A stretch of DNA of 64,000 nucleotides, from the NCBI GenBank assembly GCA_949285135.1, contig CASDXO010000011.1, positions 62,001 to 126,000 on the forward strand, read 5' to 3'. Source of the DNA: an uncultured Phascolarctobacterium sp. Lineage in GTDB: Bacteria > Bacillota > Negativicutes > Acidaminococcales > Acidaminococcaceae. Below, piece by piece: positions 15,944 through 23,699 of the stretch. The notes below the pieces were generated by a model. The model was not told the origin of the DNA. It did not search any database and was given only the letters and a program-made list of their open reading frames with translations. The first letter of the stretch is position 1. Each line of letters starts with the position of its first letter. A program made the position numbers and the translations under genes.

Positions 15944-16753
15944 ATGTATAACATTAAACTGCACGCAATTATTCTGGCGCTGATTATTGTAGCCGAACTT
16001 ATTGGCGCCCATACTTTCAAAATCGGCGTAGGTACCATCGTTTTACTGCCCATGCTGTATGCGCTGATGATTGGTATTTTAACCACACCGAAATTTTTGA
16101 ATCTTTCCGGCAAAAAAGAAATGCATGACGCCAGTGCTCTTTTGGGTATTACCCTGATGCTGCTCATGGCGCGTTACGGCACTCTTGTAGGGCCTACCCT
16201 GCCTAAGATTATTGCCGCTTCTCCGGCACTGATCCTGCAGGAATTCGGCAATCTGGGCACCGTGCTCATCGGTGTTCCCGTAGCCGTGCTTTTGGGTCTT
16301 AAACGTGAAACCATCGGTGCAGCGCACTCCATTGCCCGCGAACCTAACGTAGCCCTGATCGGCGAACGCTTTGGTCTGGACAGCAGCGAAGGCCGCGGCG
16401 TTATGGGCGTTTATATCGCCGGTACCGTATTTGGTACCATCTTCTTCGGCCTGATGGCCAGCATCGCTTCTTCAACTCTGCCGTTCCATCCCTATGCTCT
16501 GGCAATGGCTGCCGGCGTAGGCTCTGCCAGCATGATGACTGCTGCTGTAGGTTCCCTGAGTGCCATGTACCCTGACATGGCCAACCAGATTGCCGCTTTC
16601 GGCGCAGCCAGCAACATGCTTTCCGGCCTGGACGGTCTGTACATGTCCATCTGGATGGGGCTGCCCATGACTGAATGGCTGTACAAAAAATGCTACCGCA
16701 TGAGATACGGCACTGCACCCGAAGCATCTGAAGCAGGGAAGGAGGAGAAATAA
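15944..16753 (+). CDS. DUF3100 membrane protein, putative transporter subunit
   Basis: This 269-residue integral membrane protein has about seven hydrophobic segments, a glycine/alanine-rich AAGVGSASMMTAAVGSL stretch near residue 185 and a charged C-terminal tail. It matches the DUF3100 pattern as I recall it. DUF3100 proteins often sit beside M20 amidohydrolases, as here. AGGAGGGG lies upstream of the ATG. Its stop codon overlaps the start of the next membrane gene by one base (TAATG), so the two are probably subunits of one transporter. The substrate is unknown; linkage to the hydrolase suggests an N-acyl amino acid or aminobenzoyl-glutamate. Confidence 0.75.
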   Translation: MYNIKLHAIILALIIVAELIGAHTFKIGVGTIVLLPMLYALMIGILTTPKFLNLSGKKEMHDASALLGITLMLLMARYGTLVGPTLPKIIAASPALILQEFGNLGTVLIGVPVAVLLGLKRETIGAAHSIAREPNVALIGERFGLDSSEGRGVMGVYIAGTVFGTIFFGLMASIASSTLPFHPYALAMAAGVGSASMMTAAVGSLSAMYPDMANQIAAFGAASNMLSGLDGLYMSIWMGLPMTEWLYKKCYRMRYGTAPEASEAGKEEK

Positions 16754-17199
16754 TGAGCATTAAAGATACTGTTATCGTTTTACTTATCGTTACCTTTATG
16801 AGCCTGTTCTCCAATGTACTGGGAACACCGGCTGGTATCGTCGAATCCATTCCCGGTCTGCTGATTCTGGCGCTGATTGCTCTTGCCGGCATCGTCATGG
16901 CAAAATACCTGCCAGGCAATATTCCGTCCGTAGCCTATGTAGTTACTCTGGGCTGCATTCTGACCTATCCCGGTGTGCCCGGCAGCGAATTTATCAATTT
17001 CTGGGTACAGAAAATCGGCTTCGTATCTCTGTGTACGCCTATTCTGGCTTATGCAGGCGTTGCTATCGGTAAGGATCTGGACGCTTTTGCCAAAAACGGC
17101 TGGCGTATCGTAGTGCTGGCCTGCGTAGTATTTACCGGTACTTATATCGGCAGTGCCATCATTGCTCAGGCTATTCTTAAATATCTGGGACAGATTTAA
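16753..17199 (+). CDS. Small membrane protein, partner of the DUF3100 protein
   Basis: This 148-residue protein has four hydrophobic segments. Translation is coupled to the DUF3100 gene through a one-base stop/start overlap, and GGAGGAG lies just upstream. Sequence segments such as FINFWVQKIGFVSLCTPILAYAG suggest a transporter-like half, but I do not recognise the family with certainty. It is the last gene of the amidohydrolase operon and is followed by a strong terminator. Confidence 0.75.
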   Translation: MSIKDTVIVLLIVTFMSLFSNVLGTPAGIVESIPGLLILALIALAGIVMAKYLPGNIPSVAYVVTLGCILTYPGVPGSEFINFWVQKIGFVSLCTPILAYAGVAIGKDLDAFAKNGWRIVVLACVVFTGTYIGSAIIAQAILKYLGQI

Positions 17200-17213
17200 A
17201 CGCACTTTTCAAC

Positions 17214-17237
17214 AAAACGGCTCCGCGGAGCCGTTTT
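17214..17237 (+). terminator. Terminator of the amidohydrolase/DUF3100 operon
   Basis: Arms AAAACGGCTCC and GGAGCCGTTTT flank a GC dinucleotide and are followed by TTC. Confidence 0.92.
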
Positions 17238-17252
17238 TTCTTGCCGCTGTCA

Positions 17253-17281
17253 TTGAATTTATGCGGTAGTTAGAGTAAAAT
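17253..17281 (+). promoter_or_regulatory. Promoter of the unknown gene pair at 17.3-18.0 kb
   Basis: TTGAAT and TAAAAT are separated by 17 bases, 31 bases upstream of the start codon. Confidence 0.6.
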
Positions 17282-17312
17282 AAGAACAAGTACTGATTTA
17301 GGAGGTCATAGC

Positions 17313-17759
17313 ATGGCAGAAATTTTAGCTGAAACCAAATTTTCCAGCGTTATTCATAATAATGAAGTCAGCGACGAAATCGTAAAGTGGGGCAATGCCA
17401 ACGGTTATCCGCTGCTGAAAGCAAAACTGTACAACAAACTGAAAGCATATGTGGGCTTTTCTCCCGCAGGCTATATGATTAAAGCAGAAAAACTGCCTCC
17501 CATCCCCGGCGGCTGGCAGGTTACCGTAGAAAAATACGAAGCGGAAGAAAGAATTATCCCGCTGAACGTACAGCCCGGCACTAACGAAGTAAACCGTTTC
17601 ATCCTCAAAATGATGGACGAATACGTTAAAGAAGGCCTGAAAATGGAGCTGGCTGACGATGTGTACGAATCCTACGGCGCTTATCTGCGCGACCTCAAGG
17701 TTATCGGTCATCCGCTCTTAATCAACGCTTTTGAAGACTTTATTGAAAACATGCGTTAA
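17313..17759 (+). CDS. Conserved-looking protein of unknown function
   Basis: This 148-residue soluble protein has mixed alpha/beta composition and no signal peptide or recognisable motif. It has a strong ribosome-binding site (TAGGAGG), its own promoter and codon use like its neighbours, so it is surely a real gene. The next small gene starts 3 bases after its stop. I do not recognise the family. Confidence 0.8.
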   Translation: MAEILAETKFSSVIHNNEVSDEIVKWGNANGYPLLKAKLYNKLKAYVGFSPAGYMIKAEKLPPIPGGWQVTVEKYEAEERIIPLNVQPGTNEVNRFILKMMDEYVKEGLKMELADDVYESYGAYLRDLKVIGHPLLINAFEDFIENMR

Positions 17760-17762
17760 GCC

Positions 17763-18050
17763 ATGAGCGGCGTACTGGAAAAACAACTGGCGCGGGCTGT
17801 GGATATGCGGCTGGCGGTATTTGCCGCCAAAGTGCAGGATGGCAGTCTGCTGCAGGACGAAATGCAGCTGCGCGCCGCTGCTTATCTTATCAGCGAAATC
17901 ATGCTGCCCTGCTGCTGCATGATGTGCAATAAGGAAAAACTTACCGCGCTGCTTCTGAGCACCAAGCTGTGTGCCGGGCAGCCTGCGGTAGCCGCGAAGC
18001 TGGCGGCGCTGGTCTATGATGACCTGGCACGCTGCAACGGACTGGGCTGA
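17763..18050 (+). CDS. Small cysteine-containing protein of unknown function
   Basis: This 95-residue alpha-helical protein contains a CCCMMC cluster near residue 50, a possible metal or Fe-S ligand set, plus two further cysteines. It starts 3 bases after the preceding stop without its own ribosome-binding site, which implies translational coupling with the 148-residue protein. A terminator follows at once. The function is unknown and I recognise no family. Confidence 0.6.
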   Translation: MSGVLEKQLARAVDMRLAVFAAKVQDGSLLQDEMQLRAAAYLISEIMLPCCCMMCNKEKLTALLLSTKLCAGQPAVAAKLAALVYDDLARCNGLG

Positions 18051-18076
18051 AAGGACACCTGCGGGTGTCTTTTTTG
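18051..18076 (+). terminator. Terminator after the unknown gene pair
   Basis: GACACC and GGTGTC flank a short loop and are followed by six T. Confidence 0.85.
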
Positions 18077-18123
18077 TTGGGGCACCGCCGGTAAGCAGAC
18101 AGTTTTTGTTTTGGGGGGATAAT

Positions 18124-18807
18124 ATGATTGGCACATGTGTCAACGCCGCCGCCATTTTGACAGGCTCCTTCATCGGCAGCTTTGTCAGCCGCGGCATCGG
18201 CGAAAAATATAAAAACGGACTTTTTGATGCGCTGGGACTGGCCACCGTTGCGCTGGGCGTCAATGCGGTGGTAAGCAATATGCCCAAAAGCCAGTATCCC
18301 GTGCTCTTTATCTTCAGTCTGGCACTGGGTACCGTCATCGGTACGCGGCTGGACATCAACGGACGCTTTCACAGCCTGCTGCAGCGTGCTAAGGGCGGCA
18401 GTAAGCTGGCAGAAGGGCTGTCGACCGCCATACTGCTCTTCTGTATCGGTACGCTGTCCATCCTGGGGCCTGTAGAAAGCAGGCTTAACGGCAACAACAC
18501 CTATCTTTTTACCAATGCTACTTTGGATTTTGTTTCATCCATCATTATTTCTTCGGCTTACGGCTTTGGTATCGCCCTGGCGGCGCTGGTGCTCTTTTTG
18601 TGGCAGGGCAGCATCTATCTTTTTGCCGGGGTCATTGCGCCTTATATGACGCCGCCACTGATGGCGGAAATCTCGCTGGTGGGCGGGGTGTTTTTGATGA
18701 GCTCCGGCGTGGGCATCCTTAACCTGCGCGACTGCAAGACGCTGAATATGCTGCCGGCTCTTTTGGTACCGCCGCTCTTTTTTGTCGTAGTGCAGCTTTT
18801 TAACTGA
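18124..18807 (+). CDS. DUF554 membrane protein (YdfK-like)
   Basis: This 227-residue integral membrane protein opens with GTCVNAAAILTGSFIGSFV and has about six hydrophobic segments, including GLATVALGVNAV and FCIGTLSILGPVESRL. These features match the DUF554 (YdfK/YqgA) family of unknown function. The start at 18124 was chosen because a run of six G residues lies 5 bases upstream; the longer frame begins inside the preceding gene. A strong terminator follows. Transport has been suggested for the family, but no substrate is known to me. Confidence 0.85.
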   Translation: MIGTCVNAAAILTGSFIGSFVSRGIGEKYKNGLFDALGLATVALGVNAVVSNMPKSQYPVLFIFSLALGTVIGTRLDINGRFHSLLQRAKGGSKLAEGLSTAILLFCIGTLSILGPVESRLNGNNTYLFTNATLDFVSSIIISSAYGFGIALAALVLFLWQGSIYLFAGVIAPYMTPPLMAEISLVGGVFLMSSGVGILNLRDCKTLNMLPALLVPPLFFVVVQLFN

Positions 18808-18810
18808 GCC

Positions 18811-18857
18811 AAATACCTGAAACTGTTAGGAGGTTAACAGTTTCAGGTATTTTTTTT
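18811..18857 (+). terminator. Terminator after the DUF554 gene
   Basis: Long arms (AAATACCTGAAACTGTTA and its complement) flank a 5-base loop and are followed by a T-run. Confidence 0.93.
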
Positions 18858-18885
18858 CGGGTTTTGCCGCCAGAGACCTCTTTTA

Positions 18886-18913
18886 TTGACATAAACGGTA
18901 GGGATGTTATAAT
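18886..18913 (+). promoter_or_regulatory. Promoter of the GldA-like gene
   Basis: Consensus TTGACA and TATAAT are spaced by 16 bases, about 40 bases upstream of the start codon. Confidence 0.8.
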
Positions 18914-18954
18914 TGAAGCTACACTGTTAAAATATGATTTTCGGAGGGGAATAT

Positions 18955-20046
18955 ATGTCTGCCAATTATTCTATGTTTCTGCCCAGCTACAGCGTGGGTC
19001 CTGACTGTTATAAGGAAATAAAAAATATTACTGCCCGCTACGGCAAAACCGTCGTAGTCATCGGCGGTAAAACGGCGCTGGAAAAAGCAAGTCCCGCCCT
19101 CATGGAAGGCATTAAGGAAGCCGGCCTCACCGTTACCGACGTGCTCTGGTACGGCGGCGACGCTACCTATGAAAACGTACAGATGCTGGCTGATGAAGCT
19201 GCCGTACAAAATGCCGATATGATTTTTGCTGTAGGCGGCGGCCGTGCCGTAGATACCTGCAAAACATTGTCCGATACCATCGGCAAGCCCATGTTCGCGT
19301 TTCCGACCATTGCGTCCAACTGTGCAGCCTGCACTGCTCTGTGCGTTATGTACAAGACTGACGGCTCTTTGGCCGGCTATCACTTTATGAAACGCTGCTG
19401 CGAGCATACCTTTATCAATACCACCATTATCGCCGAAGCACCGGAAAAACTGCTGTGGGCAGGTATTGGTGATGCTCTCTCCAAAGAATATGAAGCGCAT
19501 TTTGCTTCCCGCGGCTGCCAGCTGCCGCATACCCCGCTCATGGGCATCTGCCTGAGCCGCGCCTGCACTCAGCCGCTGTTGGACTACGGCAAACAGGCCC
19601 TTGAAGACTGCCGCAACAATAAGGAATCCGTGGCCATCCGCGAAGTGGCACTGGATATTATCATCAGCACCGGCATTGTTTCCAATTTAACCGTTGGCGG
19701 CAAGGAATATTACTATAATTCTTCGCTGGCGCACTGCTTCTATAACTCCTATACCTATCTGCCCCAGGCAGAAAGACACCTGCACGGTGAAATCGTTTCT
19801 TTCGGCACCGTTGTGCTTTTGACCTACGATAAACAGATTGAAGAACGCAATAAAATTGCCGCTTTCAATAAGGAACTGGGCCTGCCCGTAACACTGGCAG
19901 AAATGGAACTGACTGAAGCGGACATTGACATGCTGCTGGAAAAAGCTGTTACCATCAGCGAATGGAACGGCTCCAAACAGAAACTGAGCCTGGCAGAATT
20001 CAAGCAGGCCATTTTCGATATGGATGCTTACGGCCAGACCTTATAA
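18955..20046 (+). CDS. Iron-containing alcohol dehydrogenase family protein, glycerol dehydrogenase-like
   Basis: This 363-residue enzyme resembles GldA. It has VVVIGGKTALEKA for the nucleotide site, the GGGRAVDTCK motif near residue 90 (normally GGGxxxDxxK), FPTIASNCAACTAL near residue 117, and metal-ligand histidines downstream, including the HGEIVSFG segment near residue 265. Glycerol dehydrogenases oxidise glycerol to dihydroxyacetone with NAD+; related proteins act on 2-hydroxy compounds. The start at 18955 has GGAGGGG 5 bases upstream. It is a single gene with its own strong promoter. The substrate cannot be assigned; several GldA-like proteins of anaerobes have uncharacterised roles. 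Confidence 0.87.
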   Translation: MSANYSMFLPSYSVGPDCYKEIKNITARYGKTVVVIGGKTALEKASPALMEGIKEAGLTVTDVLWYGGDATYENVQMLADEAAVQNADMIFAVGGGRAVDTCKTLSDTIGKPMFAFPTIASNCAACTALCVMYKTDGSLAGYHFMKRCCEHTFINTTIIAEAPEKLLWAGIGDALSKEYEAHFASRGCQLPHTPLMGICLSRACTQPLLDYGKQALEDCRNNKESVAIREVALDIIISTGIVSNLTVGGKEYYYNSSLAHCFYNSYTYLPQAERHLHGEIVSFGTVVLLTYDKQIEERNKIAAFNKELGLPVTLAEMELTEADIDMLLEKAVTISEWNGSKQKLSLAEFKQAIFDMDAYGQTL

Positions 20047-20100
20047 TTATTTGCCAAAAGCGGCAGAACATGTTAAAGTAAACGTATAACTGAATAAATA

Positions 20101-20235
20101 AACCGCTAGGGGCGCATTTGCTGAGAGGGCTGAGGCCCGACCCTTTGAACCTGATTTACGGATAATACCGGCGTAGGAAAGTGGATAACGACAATAATTT
20201 TGCCAGTCCTTTTGCCGGGACTGGCATTTTTGTTC
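20101..20235 (+). promoter_or_regulatory. TPP riboswitch with downstream terminator
   Basis: The THI-element core is clear: a GGGGCGC start near 20108, CTGAGAGGGCTGAGGCCCGA, then CCCTTTGAACCTGATTTACGG and the GGATAATACCGGCGTAGGAAAG 3' half, to about 20185. A terminator hairpin follows (GCCAGTCC/GGACTGGC, 20202-20225, then ATTTTT). Ligand binding should cause early termination and switch off thiC. Confidence 0.96.
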
Positions 20236-20264
20236 CCGCAGGCGGTCAGATGGAGGTAATGACA

Positions 20265-21569
20265 ATGGCAACACAGATGCAGCTGGCAAGGCAGGGCATT
20301 ATTACAGACGCAATGCGCACAGTGGCGCAGCAGGAAGGCGTCAGCGAGGAATTTATCCGCGCAAGCGTGGCAGAGGGCACAATCGCTATCTGCGCAAATG
20401 TCAAGCACAAAAACCTTATCCCCCGCGGCGTGGGACAGGGACTGAAAGTAAAGGTTAATGCCAATATCGGCACATCCAGCAGTTTCCCGGACATCGAGCC
20501 GGAGCTGGTGAAGCTCAGGGCGGCAGTGGACGCAGGGGCAGACGCGGTGATGGATCTTTCCACCGGCAATAATATTTCTGCTTCCCGCCGGGCAATTATT
20601 GAAAATTCTACTGTCATGGTGGGCACGGTGCCCATGTATCAGGCTACCGTGGAAACCATTAAAAAACGCGGCGCTGTAGTAGAAATGACCAAGGAAGATT
20701 TATTTGACGTTATCCGCATGCAGGCTGCCGACGGCGCCGACTTTATGACCCTGCACTGCGGCATTACGAAAAGCGTACTCAAGGCGCTGACCGAAGAAGG
20801 CCGCATTATGGACGTAGTGAGCCGCGGCGGCAGCTTTATTACCGGCTGGATGCTGCACAACGATAAGGAAAATCCGCTGTACGAATATTATGACGAGATA
20901 CTTGCTATCTGCGCCGAATATGATGTAACCATCAGCTTGGGCGACGGACTGCGGCCCGGCTGCCTGGCGGACGCTACCGACAGAGCACAGATTCAGGAGC
21001 TTTTAAACCTTGGAGAGCTGACTCAGCGCGCCTGGGATAAAGGCGTGCAGGTAATGGTGGAAGGGCCGGGACACATGCCCTATAACCAGATTGCCGCCAA
21101 TATGCAGCTGCAGAAACGCATCTGCCATGGTGCGCCTTTTTACGTACTGGGGCCGCTGGTAACGGACGTAGCCCCCGGCTATGACCATATTACCAGCGCT
21201 ATCGGCGGTACACTGGCGGCTGTCAGTGGCGCAGACTTTTTGTGCTATGTAACGCCGGCGGAGCATCTGGGACTGCCGGATTTAAACGATGTACGCGAGG
21301 GCGTTATCGCCGCACGCATTGCGGCTCACGCTGCCGACCTTGCCAAAGGCAATAAACAGGCCTGGACTTGGGACAACGCCATGGCGAAAGCCCGCAAGGA
21401 GCTGAACTGGCCGGAGCAGCTGCGCCTGGCGCTTGACCCTGTTAAGGCTACCGAATACCGCAATAAGAAAAACAAAAGCGACGACGAAGCCTGCTCCATG
21501 TGCGGCGATTACTGTGCTGTAAAAATCGTAGGGCAGTATTTGGAAGAACATAAGAGAAAAAGTAAATAG
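20265..21569 (+). CDS. thiC: Phosphomethylpyrimidine synthase
   Basis: This 434-residue radical SAM enzyme converts aminoimidazole ribotide to 4-amino-5-hydroxymethyl-2-methylpyrimidine phosphate in thiamine synthesis. It shows AVDAGADAVMDLSTG near residue 100, the SRGGSFITGWM segment, GLRPGCLADATD and VEGPGHMPYNQIAAN. The C-terminal cluster motif reads CSMCGDYC, with three residues before the last Cys as in other short anaerobe-type ThiC proteins. The start at 20265 has GGAGG 8 bases upstream; the in-frame ATG two codons earlier is too close to that site. It is controlled by the TPP riboswitch directly upstream. No other thi gene is in the window. Confidence 0.97.
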   Translation: MATQMQLARQGIITDAMRTVAQQEGVSEEFIRASVAEGTIAICANVKHKNLIPRGVGQGLKVKVNANIGTSSSFPDIEPELVKLRAAVDAGADAVMDLSTGNNISASRRAIIENSTVMVGTVPMYQATVETIKKRGAVVEMTKEDLFDVIRMQAADGADFMTLHCGITKSVLKALTEEGRIMDVVSRGGSFITGWMLHNDKENPLYEYYDEILAICAEYDVTISLGDGLRPGCLADATDRAQIQELLNLGELTQRAWDKGVQVMVEGPGHMPYNQIAANMQLQKRICHGAPFYVLGPLVTDVAPGYDHITSAIGGTLAAVSGADFLCYVTPAEHLGLPDLNDVREGVIAARIAAHAADLAKGNKQAWTWDNAMAKARKELNWPEQLRLALDPVKATEYRNKKNKSDDEACSMCGDYCAVKIVGQYLEEHKRKSK

Positions 21570-21584
21570 GTGAGAAGCAAGAAT

Positions 21585-21611
21585 AAAAGCACTGCGTAGG
21601 CGGTGCTTTTT
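21585..21611 (+). terminator. thiC terminator (GCACTGC-type hairpin)
   Basis: AAAAGCACTGC pairs with GCGGTGCTTTT and is followed by T. Nearly the same hairpin recurs at 23670-23699 and 59989-60021. Confidence 0.88.
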
Positions 21612-21729
21612 GTAGTTTAATGTATATTATATTTAGAAGAGTAAATGATAAATTAATATCTTTTTGAAGTAGAAATATTGATGCAAACAGATAAAAATGT
21701 TATAATTTATAACAAAGGAGTGATTTTGT

Positions 21730-23094
21730 ATGCCTATAAAAGTAATGAACATACATTTAGAAAATTTTAAATCTTTTAGCGATGTTACCTTGAATTTAGA
21801 GAATAAAAAATTGACAGAAGCAAAAAAACTAATATGTATTTATGGTGAGAATGGTTCAGGAAAAACAAACATTATTCATTCTATGTCATTTTTAATTGAA
21901 ACTTTACAGACAAGGTCTTTTAGTAAATTTATACAGGATAAACTTCCAGAACTTCAAAAAGAAGGGAAAATACCGAAAGAGTTTATAAATGACTTAATGA
22001 AAAATAATCTTAGTATGGACATTTCTAATTTATGTAAAAATTATCATTATATTGATAATGATAATTTAATGAAACTGAAATATGATTTTTTGTTTATGGA
22101 AAAGCCTTGTGAATATACTTTAGTTATAGGTGATGATGTAAAATACGAGAAACTTTCTTATAAAATAAACACAAAAGTAAGCGAAGTTTTTGCTATTTCA
22201 GACGAGAGTTTAAAATTTAGTCCGAGTATTTTTAAAAATAAAAAATATAATAATTCTCTGAAAGAAAAAATAAAACAGTATTGGGGTAAGCATACATTTT
22301 TATCTATAATTACAGCTGAATTTAGTGATAAAAATGAAAGTTACATTGAGGAAAATTTCGATAGTTCTTTCACACGTTTTATTAAAGAATTAAGTCAAAT
22401 ATCTGTAGTAACAAAACAAAATAATGGAGAAGCTCATATTATGGCTTCGGCTATTCCGTTGGAGGTTAACCAGCCTTCTGGTATCATTCATAAAGAACAA
22501 AAGAGTTTACTTGTTAGCTATCAAAAACTATTAAATTTCTTCTTTACAAGTGTATATGCTGACATTGATGAAATATATTATAAGTTTGAGGAACAATCTA
22601 AAAATCAATTAAAATTTGTTTTGTATGCAAAAAAACAGATGAATGGAGAATTAAAAAATATACCTTTTGAAATTGAATCATCTGGTACAAAAAAACTGTT
22701 ACAATATTTTATGTATTTGTTGAATTGTCTTAATGGACAGACCGTATTTGTTGATGAAATGGATGATGGTATACATGATTTGTTATTTGCCAAAATTATC
22801 GATGGGCTGCGCGATGTAATGCAGGGACAGCTTGTTATAACTACACATAATACTACGCTGTTGGAGTATTTGAATCCTAAAGAAGTATATGTCATTCAAA
22901 AAGATTTTAAAGCAAATACTATTATTGAATGTATTAATAATTATCAACAGCGTACACAGAAAACGAATAGTATCAGGTCTAAGTATCTGCGTGGTGATTA
23001 TGAAGGAATACCGTATGTAGATGCTTTTGATGCAGAATTTTTACAAGATCAATTTTTAGAATTTAGAAATACGGTGGTGAAACCACGTGCCTAA
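21730..23094 (+). CDS. AAA-type ATPase of a probable two-gene defence system (RloA/AbiLi-like)
   Basis: This 454-residue SMC/OLD-like ATPase has an N-terminal LENFKSFSDVTLNL strand pattern and Walker A GENGSGKTN near residue 40. A long variable helical middle follows, then a C-terminal SSGTKKLLQY signature-like motif near residue 317, Walker B VFVDEMDDGIH near residue 336 and TTHNT. The gene is strongly AT-rich compared with its host-like neighbours. It overlaps the next gene, a TOPRIM-like protein, by 8 bases. ATPase plus TOPRIM pairs of this layout include RloAB, AbiL and PARIS anti-phage systems. A defence role is inference from architecture, composition and the adjacent restriction gene. 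Confidence 0.85.
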   Translation: MPIKVMNIHLENFKSFSDVTLNLENKKLTEAKKLICIYGENGSGKTNIIHSMSFLIETLQTRSFSKFIQDKLPELQKEGKIPKEFINDLMKNNLSMDISNLCKNYHYIDNDNLMKLKYDFLFMEKPCEYTLVIGDDVKYEKLSYKINTKVSEVFAISDESLKFSPSIFKNKKYNNSLKEKIKQYWGKHTFLSIITAEFSDKNESYIEENFDSSFTRFIKELSQISVVTKQNNGEAHIMASAIPLEVNQPSGIIHKEQKSLLVSYQKLLNFFFTSVYADIDEIYYKFEEQSKNQLKFVLYAKKQMNGELKNIPFEIESSGTKKLLQYFMYLLNCLNGQTVFVDEMDDGIHDLLFAKIIDGLRDVMQGQLVITTHNTTLLEYLNPKEVYVIQKDFKANTIIECINNYQQRTQKTNSIRSKYLRGDYEGIPYVDAFDAEFLQDQFLEFRNTVVKPRA

Positions 23095-23671
23095 AAAACA
23101 GATTGTACCATTAAAAATTATTACTATTGTGCATGGAAAATCTGAATTACAGCTATGTTTGAATATAAAATCTTGTTTGAAAATAAAGAATCAACTAATA
23201 GCAAGAGATGGGGGGAAACATAGCATACAGGTTGGAAGTGTAATTGATGTATTAAATTCTGCTCATTTCAAAAATCTTAAGGCACTTATTAGAGAATATC
23301 CTGATTTGGATAAAGAAAATTTTAAAATTTTTATAATTATGGATTTAGATGATTGTAAAAACGATGATGAAAGAAATGCTTATATTACTGGAACAATGTT
23401 TGCCAAGCATTGGGCAAAAAATCATATAGTTCCTATATATAATTATGTTGATTTAGAGAATACATTAAGAAAAGCTGGCTGTGCTGTTATCAAGGATAAA
23501 GGTAAAGATTATGTAAGAGTATTTCCTACAAATACAGGTAAAGCTGCTAAGACAGAAGATATTGAGCGCTTGAAAGAAAAAATAAGTAGAGTTAATAAAA
23601 AGTGGACAAATTTAAATTGTTATATTGAATATTGTTTAAATATTGCTGAAGAAAATAAGTTTTCTAAGTAA
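23087..23671 (+). CDS. TOPRIM/RloB-like putative effector of the ATPase pair
   Basis: This 194-residue protein starts with GTG inside the end of the ATPase gene. It has an IITIVHGKSELQLC segment near residue 10, where TOPRIM and RloB proteins usually have hhEGxxE, and FIIMDLDDC near residue 85, matching the TOPRIM DxD motif. The first acidic residue of the usual EG motif is His here, so metal-dependent nuclease activity is uncertain. Size and position next to an OLD/SMC-like ATPase resemble RloB, AbiLii or AriB. Composition is as AT-rich as the ATPase gene, so the two moved together. The family call is tentative. Confidence 0.7.
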   Translation: MPKKQIVPLKIITIVHGKSELQLCLNIKSCLKIKNQLIARDGGKHSIQVGSVIDVLNSAHFKNLKALIREYPDLDKENFKIFIIMDLDDCKNDDERNAYITGTMFAKHWAKNHIVPIYNYVDLENTLRKAGCAVIKDKGKDYVRVFPTNTGKAAKTEDIERLKEKISRVNKKWTNLNCYIEYCLNIAEENKFSK

Positions 23672-23699
23672 AAAAGCACTGCTTAAGCAGTGCTTTTTT
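23670..23699. terminator. Bidirectional terminator between the ATPase/TOPRIM pair and the MmeI-type gene
   Basis: A perfect palindrome (AAAAAAGCACTGC, TTAA loop, complement) has T-runs on both strands. It overlaps both stop codons and serves the two convergent units. Confidence 0.93.

Noticed and set aside
18821-18836. A TAGGAGG that looks like a ribosome-binding site
   Set aside because: It is the loop of the DUF554 terminator and no start codon follows at a suitable distance.
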